From Paguma larvata (taxonomy: Eukaryota; Chordata; Mammalia; Carnivora; Viverridae), in assembly GCA_030068075.1 (NCBI GenBank), contig CM057837.1:20863691-20927690 (forward strand): DNA of 64,000 nucleotides, written 5' to 3'. Positions within the stretch are counted from its first letter, which is position 1. Every line of letters starts with the position of its first letter. The notes beneath the pieces are model-generated. The model worked only from the letters and a program-made list of their open reading frames with translations. It searched no databases and was not told the DNA's origin. A program made the position numbers and the translations under genes. Below, in pieces: positions 55,629 through 64,000 of the stretch.

Positions 55629-56380
55629 AGATTATTACATGTGTACCATATATGCAACATGTATATATGGTGCATATATAATAATATGTTCCTTTATATT
55701 ATATTATATATTATATATAACTATATATAAAACAATATATTACATATAACTACTATATAATATATGTTATTATATATTATATATTACTACATATATAATT
55801 ATGTATCATTATATTATTATACATAACTAAATATATAATAATATATTATATTATTATATATAACTACATATATTATTATATTATTATATATTATGTATAA
55901 CTACATATATAATAATATATTGTTATATTATTATATATAACTAAATATATAACAATATATTATTCTTATAACTACATAAAAATAATAATATATAATATAG
56001 ATATATAATATAAATATATTATATTATGTGAATACATGAATATAAATATATAATATATATTATCATATACAACAATAATATATATTATTATATATTATAT
56101 ATATTATCATATACAATAATAATATATATTTTATATTATTATATAGAATGTGTATAATAATATATTAATATAATAATATATTATTATGTTATATATTATA
56201 TATAACTACATATATAATAATGTACTATTATTATATTATATATAATATATGCTACATTTATATGTAATAATATATAGTATATAAAATATGGTATATACAT
56301 ATAGTATACATAATATGGTGTACATCATATGGTATATATATTGTGTATATTATACATACAATGTATTACATATTATACAC
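55629..56380. repeat. AT-rich minisatellite with about 38-bp period
   Basis: About 750 bp, almost only A and T. The marker TAACTACATAT or a near variant recurs at about 55718, 55747, 55785, 55824, 55861, 55898, 55938 and 55969 (steps 29-40, most 37-40) and again at 56203. The remainder is less regular TATAATA sequence. It ends in a TATAC/TATGG-type region (56280-56375). Long perfect or near-perfect AT palindromes are present throughout. Confidence 0.93.
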
Positions 56381-57589
56381 CTTGGCAGGGATACTCTGCT
56401 GAGGTGGGACCTAAGCCTCTGAGTTGGGGAGTGAGGGCTTACGGGGATCACGCTGAGAAGGTGGAACAGAAAAACCCCTGAAAACTGCTGGAGAAACTGG
56501 AAGGAAGAGCCAGCAAAAAGAGAGGAGCGAATCGCTGCTCCCCGGGACCTGCCCCCCCCCAGACTGCCTCTCGAGCACCCCGCTGGGAGCAGCTGGCCGA
56601 GGAGAGTTGGTGTTTGCAGAGGCTCAGCCCCCATCTCTGGAGGAGGGGTGCAGAGGCTGGGGTTGGGGCGTGGAAACTGTGCGGATGAGATGCCGACAAT
56701 GCAGCAGGTTCCAGCGGGGAACAAACCAGAAAGGGTCTCTGTCCCCACGCGCAGCTTAGGGCCCCCGAGGCAGGCAGGCCTTAGTAAACATACACAGAGA
56801 TAGATATGTCATTACGAAGCTTGATCGGGTCCAAGAAGGACATGACAGTGAGACATATTTGAATGGGGCACCTCTCTGCAAAGTTTGTTTAAGCCGAGAG
56901 GTGAAGCTCTCCACCCGCGGAACATATCAGCGGGTGCCGAAGGGTGATTTTCTAAGCAGAGCGAATACGCGGACAAGTAGTCCAAAGTGGGAAGAAGGTG
57001 TTGTCCTGGTGGAACTGTGTTTCCCGCTAGGATCGGCCAAAGCTGACAGGAGGAGCGCGGGGCTTCCGTCCCACTCACCCTCGACCCCTCGGCCACCGAG
57101 GCCAAGCTGCGGAGTCTCCTGGACCTTCGGTTTTCCATCTTCACGACCGAGGACGAGGTGTGTCCCACCCCCCTCCCAGAGGTACCGCGTGTGCGAATGA
57201 AGGGACGTACAAAGGCAAACCAGCTCGGATCAGTCTGGCGTTTGATCGCAGGGGCCACCCTGGAGAAGGACCTCGGTGTGGTCTTCTGGGCTGGAGGGTC
57301 CCAGTTGGATGTTAGCCCGGTCCTGGCCACCGTCAGCTGTTCTACTAGGACACATTCGGTGCCGGGTGTTTGCTGACTGAGGGTTGTTTACACTGACGGC
57401 TCCCCGTTTCCACGGTCACTGATCTTTATGCAAAAAACAAATGTTTGTGGCAGCTCTGCCCCCAGAGCCCTACAGTTATGCGCTTCGTGGGGATTGGTTT
57501 TTGTCATATTTCTGCTTAGAAGGACAGTTTGAGTATGAAGATGGAACGCTTACTTCGCTCCTTGGTAGCACACCAGTTCTTGGGGTCAC
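56381..57589. other. Single-copy DNA
   Basis: No gene or repeat recognised. Frames on opposite strands overlap (56812-57330 and 56859-57200). Confidence 0.45.
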
Positions 57590-57640
57590 GATTCCTTCAG
57601 TCATTCGTTCAATAAATACTCAAGCAACCCATGATGTGGC
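57590..57640 (-). mobile_element. L2 or MIR 3' terminus fragment
   Basis: TCCTTCAGTCATTCGTTCAA followed by TAAATACTCAAGCAACCCAT is the reversed end of an L2-type element. Too short to be sure of family. Confidence 0.45.
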
Positions 57641-58280
57641 AGCACAAATTCTGACTTACGATCCTCCCTTGATGAATCTTGGAGTGTTTCTATTTCAAAA
57701 TAATTTCTCAGATTCCTGTTTATAAGACTCGAGAAATCCATTTATCAAGGGAAATTGGGGGACCGATTGCTAGTGTCCGGCAATTCGCGGATCTGTTGGA
57801 GAACCTCCTCAAGTCGTCAGGAGCACCCTCTGTGTTCAGGGGTTCACCGCTCATCGTTCGCCCACATCTAGTCTTACGTCAGGCAGGTTTGGTGTTGCAG
57901 CGTCTTGTGAGGGCTTCTCTCCCTGGAGAAAATATCCAGCGGCCAAGGGGTGGACGGTGGCTGTGAGCCAGACCCGAGTTCCCAGGCATCCAGTGAAGTT
58001 CGAATACGGAAGGCCAGCTGGGAAAGCCGTCGGCTAGATTCCGCCAAGAAGGACCGAAACTCAAGGCCACTGTCACGTGGCCACATCCCCAAGAGAAAGC
58101 CAGGCCGGGGAGTGGGGAGTAGGTCCCAGCACCCGGCACCCAGCCCTGGGGGCTCACAAGAAGACGTCGGAGCCAAATGCATGATACCCACTCACCATCC
58201 TTGAGACATAAGTTACTGGGAGGCGATGCGTTTATTTACTGCTATGCCCTCCGTCTTTATGGCCACCCCATGCATATCTT
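57641..58280. other. Single-copy DNA
   Basis: No gene or repeat recognised. Confidence 0.5.
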
Positions 58281-58508
58281 TTTTTTTTAAATGTTTTTTA
58301 ATGTTTATTTATTTTTGAGAGAGAGAGAGAGACAGAGCGTGAGTGGAGGAGGGGCAGAGAGAGAGAGGGAGACACAGAATCTGAAGCAGGCTCCAGGCTC
58401 TGAGCTATCAGCACAGAGCCCGACGCGGGGCTCGAACCCACAAGTCGCGAGATCATGACCTGAGCCGAAGTCAGGCGCGCTCAACTGACTGAGCCCCCCA
58501 GGCACCCC
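58281..58508 (-). mobile_element. Feliform tRNA-Lys SINE (SINEC)
   Basis: Minus-strand full-length copy. Target duplication ACCCCATGCATATCTT (58265-58280) against ACCCCAAGCATATCTT (58509-58524), 16 bp with one mismatch. Confidence 0.97.
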
Positions 58509-58524
58509 ACCCCAAGCATATCTT

Positions 58525-58799
58525 AATGTGCCAGTGGTCCCCGCCTGAGTACCTCCTGACATTTCACGCATCCTGGTGACATTTTTTCCAGCAGTCACCA
58601 TATCCTGAGTCGTTTTAACGAACCTTTCCGTTTACCCCCCATGCCGCCGCCTCACCTGAGTTGTAACCCAGATGCGGCCTTAGCTCATCCTTTTGGCTCG
58701 GTGGGGACGAGGCAGCAGCGTGCTGTTCTTTGTTTTCCTGAACCCGAGGTGGAGGCGTCTGCAGATTAGCTAATGGAGGGTGCTCCGTCTTGCCAAATG
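58525..58799. other. Single-copy DNA
   Basis: No gene or repeat recognised. Confidence 0.5.
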
Positions 58800-59140
58800 T
58801 GAACGGTGTCAAATGCGGCCGTTTTGCTGACAAATGCACACGGGCGTCCTTCTGACTTGCGGTAGGAATAATCCCTCAATCCCGCAGCCTGGGAACAATA
58901 GATTGGCTTGATGTTGATGACTCCATTTCTCGTTTCTTCCAGCGATACGGTGATTTCTTTCCACCGCATCTTGCAGGTGACGTGTATGTGTTTTCTCATT
59001 AGCGCCCTGATGACAGATACGCCCGATTCCGCGTCTGTGTTGCGCCGTCTTAGACCCGCAAATGAATTTGTCCGAGCGGCCTCTGCGAGCGCATTTCTGC
59101 ATCACTCGTGTCTGCTTCTTTCTCCTCTTGGAAAGTCACG
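58800..59140. promoter_or_regulatory. Candidate conserved non-coding block, CpG-bearing
   Basis: Repeat-free, with short mixed cores (GGAACAATAGATTGGCTTGA near 58889, TTTCTCATTAGCGCCCTGAT near 58991) and numerous CpG. Two opposing open frames (58809-59105 minus; 58908-59201 plus) exist but show no domain. It could be regulatory DNA or, less likely, an unrecognised exon. Confidence 0.25.
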
Positions 59141-59479
59141 AGACGCTTGGAGGTCTCTGAGGCGACGCCCCAGCCTCATGCCTTGCTTCGGAGTTGAGTG
59201 AGCCTCATGGAGGCAACGGCTTCTAGATTTGACCTGGGGTTAATATTAATAGTCTGGGAACTTTTGCAGAAAATGTCATTTTACACAGACATCCACTTCT
59301 GCAAGTAAATGTAAAATACGTCTCCCTCCCCCCGTGTGGCTCTCATGATGACATTTCTCCCCCAAATTTTAGTAAAAGAACTGTTTAAAATTACATAAGA
59401 ATTTGGCATTAAATTCCGCACGTAAGGAGCCCAGTGGTAGGTCTCTGCTTGACGGCCTCTAAATTAATGATGAGGAATT
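59141..59479. other. Single-copy AT-rich DNA
   Basis: Repeat-free, with TAAT/ATTA cores around 59240 and 59380-59490 (GGAATTCATTAATTTATATT). Possibly regulatory, unproven. Confidence 0.4.
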
Positions 59480-59610
59480 CATTAATTTATATTGCGTTTC
59501 CACTACTGTCCTGGACCCTGGAGGGACCAGAGTGAGCAAAAACATTCCTCAGGGAGACTGTGAGCCGGTGACAGAGAGAGAATGATGGCAATGATGGCAG
59601 AGACTGAGCG
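59480..59610 (-). mobile_element. L2 3' end fragment
   Basis: CACTACTGTCCTGGACCCTG, GACCAGAGTGAGCAAAAACA and TTCCTCAGGGAGACTGTGAG follow the reversed L2 terminus. Diverged. Confidence 0.5.
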
Positions 59611-61019
59611 TGACACACCGTGGTTCAGGCTGGCTAGGAACAGGGAGCCCCGAGGACGTGTGCCCGCCCCCTCCCCGGGGCCCCTGCGGGAACGCCGCTG
59701 TGCGCCGCGATCTGAAGGGTGCGCCGGGCCGAACGTGGGTGCCGAGTCTCCCAGAAGATGCACGGGGGCCCCGGACGATGGGGGGCAGAGTGGGGACAGA
59801 GGAAGGCAGCGTGGGGACCAGCAGAGCGGGGGGCTGGGATCACACCGCCCCACCGGTCCTTCTTCATCCCGGGAGCAGACAGAAGCCCGAGAAGGGAACG
59901 AGTGGCGGACACACGGACAGGGCTCTAACTGGACAAGAATCGCGGGGTCACGGATTGGGGGAGTTGGAGGCGGGATGCGGCTGGCTCAGGCAGGAGCTTT
60001 CTAGGAGTCCAGGGAAGACACGGCGGGGGGTGGGGGGGGCTGGGGGGTTGGCGGGAGGAGGAGAAGGTGCTCACAGACTGCAGACCTTTAGGAGGTGAGA
60101 CGGGCGGGACTTGGAGGCGGAGGTGGGGGGAGGGGAGATGTTAGGAGTGGCTCCCACGTGCGTGGCTGGTGTGACGTTGGCCGAAACCGGCCATGCTGAG
60201 ACAGCACCTGGTTATAGACAAGGACCATGAGTCCGAGGTGCCTTCGAGAGAGTCGAGGGCATCCTTCGGTTTCCTTTATAGAGTTCTTCCTCGTAAACGC
60301 GTTCCGGCAGCCTTACACAGACACGCCTGCACCTGCCGCGCGGCGGCCGGCCTTGGCAGCCGCGGTTCGGGGTTGGAAGGAGCGGCCGGAATTCCCACCG
60401 TAGAGAGAGCTTGTGCAGAGGGGTGCACGCTGTGCCGCCCACACACCCACGGAGGACAGAGGGGAGCCCCCCCAGGCCTTGGTGGGTCCCATCGTTTTAG
60501 GGGCCCACTTCTCCCCTCTACGAGTTCCCAAAGGGAAGTCACTTCTGGGCGGCGAGAAGTGAGGGAGCGGAGAGGGGGACCGGAGAGCCCAGAGAGAGAG
60601 AGAGCCCCCCTCTGGTTCCGTCTCCTTCTCGAAGCGATTCTGCTCACCTGCGGGGTGGACTCCTGGGCACGCTCTACCCCCGAGGAGGAGGCCGGCAGTT
60701 TGGGGAGGTGAGTTTCCGCGGGAGGGGGGCTTAGGGAGCCGGCCTGCGGCTGAGGACCGAGCTCTGCTCTTGGGGGGGGGGGAGGGGTTATCAGCCCTCG
60801 AACTGGTGTTCCGATCCACTTCGGCCTGAGCCGGAGCCAGAGGAACGCGGAGGCAGACCAGTGCAGGACCCGGAAGTGAGTTCCGCTCGACTCAATTTCT
60901 CCCTGCAGTTTCTGGGCCCCTGGGCTTGAGTAAAAGCAGGAATAGGAAAACATGGAGAGACGTCTACTTGTGGGAGGAGTCTAACCAAAATATTCACTGG
61001 GGACATTACTGCGCTCCAA
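59611..61019. other. GC- and CpG-rich DNA, no gene identified
   Basis: CpG frequency is visibly higher than elsewhere, most densely at 59640-59740 and 60330-60400 (CCGCGCGGCGGCCGGCC). Long open frames on both strands (up to 225 residues at 60276-60953 minus) are rich in Pro, Arg, Gly and Ser, overlap each other and carry no motif. A G run lies at 60773-60782. A remote promoter or CpG island cannot be excluded. Confidence 0.4.
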
Positions 61020-61210
61020 ACATGAGGCATTTTACAGGCGCTATCTCATTTAATCCTCGCAGCTCTGAAGCTGTGGAAGCTATTATTATCCCTGTTCTGC
61101 AGATGAGGCACAGAGAGGCTAAGTAACTTCCCCAAGGTTACACAGCAGGAGAGGAGGAGAGCTGGATTCAAACCCAGGCTGTCCGCACCTGAGCCTGAGC
61201 GCTGCTGTGA
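61020..61210 (-). mobile_element. MIR SINE remnant, well preserved
   Basis: Reversed MIR: CATTTTACAGGCGCTATCTC, ATTTAATCCTCGCAGCTCTG, CAGATGAGGCACAGAGAGGC, AACTTCCCCAAGGTTACACA and GATTCAAACCCAGGCTGTCC cover most of the element. Confidence 0.9.
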
Positions 61211-61879
61211 CTTTCGCGGGAAGGGCAGTGGCTAGGACGCGTTTTACAGTGGGACAAGGCTTTCCTCCAAGGCTGGAAGCCCCTGTGTTATTAAAATCAT
61301 ATTATAATAACGTACAAGACTTTCACTATGAAGGCTGGCGTGGTGGCCAAACGCAAGTGCTGGTTAAAAACTAAAAGGGGGAAGGGAAGAGAGAGGGGGG
61401 AGGGAGGGAGGGAGGAAGAAAAGGCAGATCACAGATTTCCTTTCTTAGGGAGGGACGGGGGCATATAGGAAGGGTGAAGGAGTTAAGCCACCCGGGAGCC
61501 CGGACCGGGGTGGGATGGGGCAGGCCGAGGCGAGCTTTCCCTGGATGAGATCGCAGGGAGGTCTGAGGACATCCAAGTGTGGAAGAGAGGCGAGGCTCTC
61601 TGAAGATCAGGAACATTCCAGAACCGAAAGGAGACCGGAAAGGAAGGGGGGATGTGTTTCCGCTGTGGGCACGAGCGCGCGAAGCCGGGCCCACTGGGGA
61701 GAGGGCGTGGTCAGAGAAGTCTCTAAGGGCTGGTGCTGGAGTCTCCCGGCGCACGCGCAGAGCATCGCTCGTGTTACCCCTCCCCGCTGCCTCCTTCCGC
61801 GCTCCCCTCTGCACCAGGCGGGAGGGTCGCAGGCCCAGAGGTGCCGCGGGGGATGACTGCCCACTGTGCCACGCTCTCA
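61211..61879. other. GC-rich single-copy DNA
   Basis: No gene or repeat recognised. The purine-rich stretch at 61376-61425 is simple sequence. Confidence 0.45.
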
Positions 61880-62100
61880 CGTATGAAAGCTCATCGACGC
61901 CCACAGCGAATCAGATACTGGAAAGACCGTTCACGCTGCAGACCAGGCAACAGAGGCTTACAGAGGTCGCCTTACCTGCCCGAGTTCACAGAGCTAAACA
62001 ATCCAGCAAGTGGTGGGTGGAAGGTCCGAGTTCCCACGTCTGGCTCAGAGCCACATTCCGAACTGCTGAGCCGAGTCGGTCCCCTGCTCTCCTGCCTCCC
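61880..62100 (-). mobile_element. MIR SINE remnant
   Basis: Reversed MIR core: CTGCAGACCAGGCAACAGAG, GCTTACAGAGGTCGCCTTAC, GAGTTCACAGAGCTAAACAA and GTCCGAGTTCCCACGTCTGG. The plus-strand open frames 61579-62199 and 61733-62161 cross it. Confidence 0.72.
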
Positions 62101-63211
62101 TGCCCAGAGCCACGTTCAAACCCGCAGTCTCACGAAGGCCGCTGGAGACTGGGGCCAATAAGGCAGGGCAGAGACCGAGTTCATCTCGTGGAACAATAAG
62201 GCTAACACAATTAAATGCCAAGGTGATGACAAGACAGCGAGTTTAGTTCCACGGTGGAGGAAGACCGTCATAAAATCCGGAGATTTTCTCTGCAGTCAGA
62301 TGCTTTTCATGCTACCGTGTCATTTGAAAAAGAAGGTAGAAAACATTCTCAAATCTCCAATCTCCTATTTAGAAACTTGACGTAAAGGATCGGCAGCAGC
62401 ACGGGGAGATGACAGCGAACTAGAGACGGAGGCAGGTGTAAGGCAGAGACATCCCGGCAAGGGAAGCCGAGAGATCCTGACCCCCAGGCGCACACGTGGT
62501 GGGGGCTCCGCCTGAGCCCGTATGTGCTCCTGAGTCTGTGCGTCCCCCTGAGTCTGTGTGTCCGCACCACACACACGAATGGAGGGAAATGCCCCCAGGA
62601 ATGGGAAAATGCTGTCACCAAAGGTGAATAGGGGCCTATCGGTGGAATATTGTGGAAGAAGTCTTAGTTGAGGCAGACAGGACCTTCCAACATCAGAGAG
62701 AAAAGGCAGGTAAGCATCCCAGATGAGGGGCGGCCGGTGAGTTAGAAGTTCCTTGGGAGGAAACCAGGCAGGTCCAAGGCTGTCTGCACAGACGATGCAG
62801 GTGAAGGGTTGCGTTTTAACTGACGCACGATAAATTAACGGAGAGCAGTCAGGAGTCAGTACGAGTTCAGTACGGCGCAAAAACAAAATGAACCCCTTGC
62901 AAAAAGGTGTGGGTTAGGGTAGAGGAAATACCACGGACGCGGATATATGTACGTAGATAAGCAGACGTGAAATCACGGCTACGCTTTAAAGTAAGAGCTA
63001 CCGTGGCTGAGCCAAAGCATTTCTTTAGCACCTTATGGGAGGGAGGAGATTGCGTCACCACGGTCAAGCTCCAGGAAGTTCTGGGTCAACCAGTTTCTCC
63101 TGGGCCTTTTGAGCTGGGTAAACTGAAATTTGATATTTAAAAGACCAGAAGTTAAATCGAAGGAGCCAGATCAGGGGAAAGGGAGCATGGGGGAATTTTT
63201 TTTTTTTTTTA
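62101..63211. other. Single-copy DNA
   Basis: No gene or confident repeat. A T run at 63197-63210 precedes the L1M remnant. Confidence 0.45.
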
Positions 63212-63756
63212 CTGTGGTAAAAGACACGTAAGGTGAAATCCACGTTTTTAGTCATTTTTGATCGTACAGTCCAGCGGCCCCGAGTTCATCGGCACGCTGT
63301 GTGTTCTCTCCAGACCTTTACATCCTCCCCAAACTGGAACTCTGTGCCCGTTCAACGCACTCTGTCTTTCTCTTCTCCAGGAGCCTCTATTCTACCGTCT
63401 GCCTGTCTTGATGAATCTGACTATTCCGGCTGCCTCCTAGAAGTGAAATTACAATCTTTGTCCCTTCGTGTCTCCTTCTTTCACTTAGCAGAAGGCCCTC
63501 AAGTTCCTTTCGTGTTGGAATGTATCCGAATTTCATTCCTCCTTAAGGCTGAGTAATATTCCTTCACAGGGACAGACCACATTGTGTTTACCCATCATCT
63601 GCCGACAAACACGGGCAGCTTCCACGTTCCAGCTGTAGTGAATAACGCCGCGATGGTCGCAGGTTCACAAACACCTGTTCGAGTCCTTGCTTTCAATTCC
63701 TCTGAGTAAATACCTGGAGATGGAATTGCTGGGTAAGGCCCTGTTTCATTTTTCAA
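63212..63756 (-). mobile_element. Old LINE-1 (L1M type) 3' fragment
   Basis: Antisense L1M order: GTACAGTCCAGCGGCCCCGA, CCAAACTGGAACTCTGTGCC, TTCACTTAGCAGAAGGCCCT, TAAGGCTGAGTAATATTCCT, GTAGTGAATAACGCCGCGAT and ACCTGGAGATGGAATTGCTG. A coherent 545-bp piece. The plus-strand open frame across it is not a gene. Confidence 0.8.
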
Positions 63757-63944
63757 ATTTTTTAAAATGTTTACTTATTTATTTTGACAGAGCGCACACT
63801 CAAGAACAGGGGAGGGGGCAGAGAGAGAGGGAAAGAAAGAGAATCCTGAGCAGGCTCCACACCGTCAGCGCAGAGCCCAACTCGGGGGTCAGACTCACAG
63901 ACTGTGAGATGGAGACCTGAGCCGAAATCAAGAGTCAAATACTT
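63757..63944 (-). mobile_element. SINEC interrupted at its head
   Basis: Minus-strand copy. Tail (63760-63785), GA-rich tract, body and part of the tRNA-like region are present, ending at GAGTCAAATACTT where the next SINE begins. The remaining head should lie beyond the window. It interrupts the L1M. Confidence 0.9.
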
Positions 63945-64000
63945 GGGGCGCCTCGGTGGCTCCGTCGGTTGGGCGGCCGACTTCGGCTCAGGTCATGATC
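63945..64000 (+). mobile_element. SINEC head, cut by the window edge
   Basis: Begins GGGGCGCCTCGGTGGCTCCG and ends at GGTCATGATC at the last base of the window. Only the A-box half of the head is seen. It entered the preceding SINE in opposite orientation, so the two heads face each other. Confidence 0.93.

Noticed and set aside
60276..60953. 225-residue minus-strand open frame
   Set aside because: GC-rich composition suppresses stop codons on both strands here; no motif and no start context.
61579..62199. 206-residue plus-strand open frame
   Set aside because: Its second half crosses a MIR; the first half is GC-rich without motifs.
1..64000. CRISPR array, operon, phage or bacterial insertion sequence
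   Set aside because: All repeats are vertebrate retroposons or simple sequence; no bacterial-type gene or regularly spaced repeat array exists.

Overview
This is a stretch of carnivoran nuclear DNA, almost certainly from a cat-like carnivore (Feliformia, probably Felidae). The evidence is 27 copies or fragments of a tRNA-Lys-derived SINE (CanSINE/SINEC). Most have the feliform body, in which the tRNA-like head is followed by a conserved CTGTGCTGACAGCTC block, a CT-rich stretch and an AATAAATAAA tail. Truncated LINE-1 copies carry the 3' end found in carnivore genomes. I found no protein-coding gene, rRNA or tRNA gene, and no CRISPR or bacterial feature. Every long open frame I inspected is low complexity, crosses a repeat, or lies in GC-rich DNA without codon structure or splice sites. 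The window is best read as intergenic or deep intronic DNA.

Layout. 1-2.9 kb: mostly single-copy AT-rich DNA with a MIR split by a SINE. 2.9-12.5 kb: two old, decayed LINE-1 (L1M-type) copies, both on the minus strand. They are interrupted by two younger L1 insertions, five SINEs, an ERVL-type LTR, and a 270-bp GT tract that grew inside one of the young L1s. 12.5-25.4 kb: L2, MER5A-like, MIR and SINE elements in otherwise single-copy DNA, including several candidate conserved non-coding blocks. 25.7-30.7 kb: two further L1M/HAL1-like elements on the plus strand, carrying SINEs and a 430-bp purine-only tract. 31-38 kb: MIRs, SINEs and single-copy DNA. 38.5-40.6 kb: an unusually long L2 on the minus strand. 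41-46 kb: an L1M 3' end, a MaLR-type LTR, a MIR split by a young SINE, and L2. 46.5-50.2 kb: the longest repeat-poor block, containing a candidate enhancer with a cluster of forkhead-like heptamers. 50-56.4 kb: a second MaLR-type LTR, another split MIR, a CR1/L3-like endonuclease relic, and an AT minisatellite with a period near 38 bp. 56.4-64 kb: GC- and CpG-richer DNA with MIR/L2 remnants and an L1M. The window ends in two SINEs of opposite orientation, the second cut by the window edge.

No genes work together here. What can be read is the order of insertion, from nesting and target-site duplications (TSDs): MIR, L2, CR1/L3 and MER5 first, then L1M/HAL1 and the LTRs, then an older carnivoran SINE type, then feliform SINEs and short 5'-truncated L1s. 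Family names were assigned from memory of consensus sequences, without a library search. Boundaries of old elements are approximate to tens of bases or more; SINE boundaries are usually good to a few bases.
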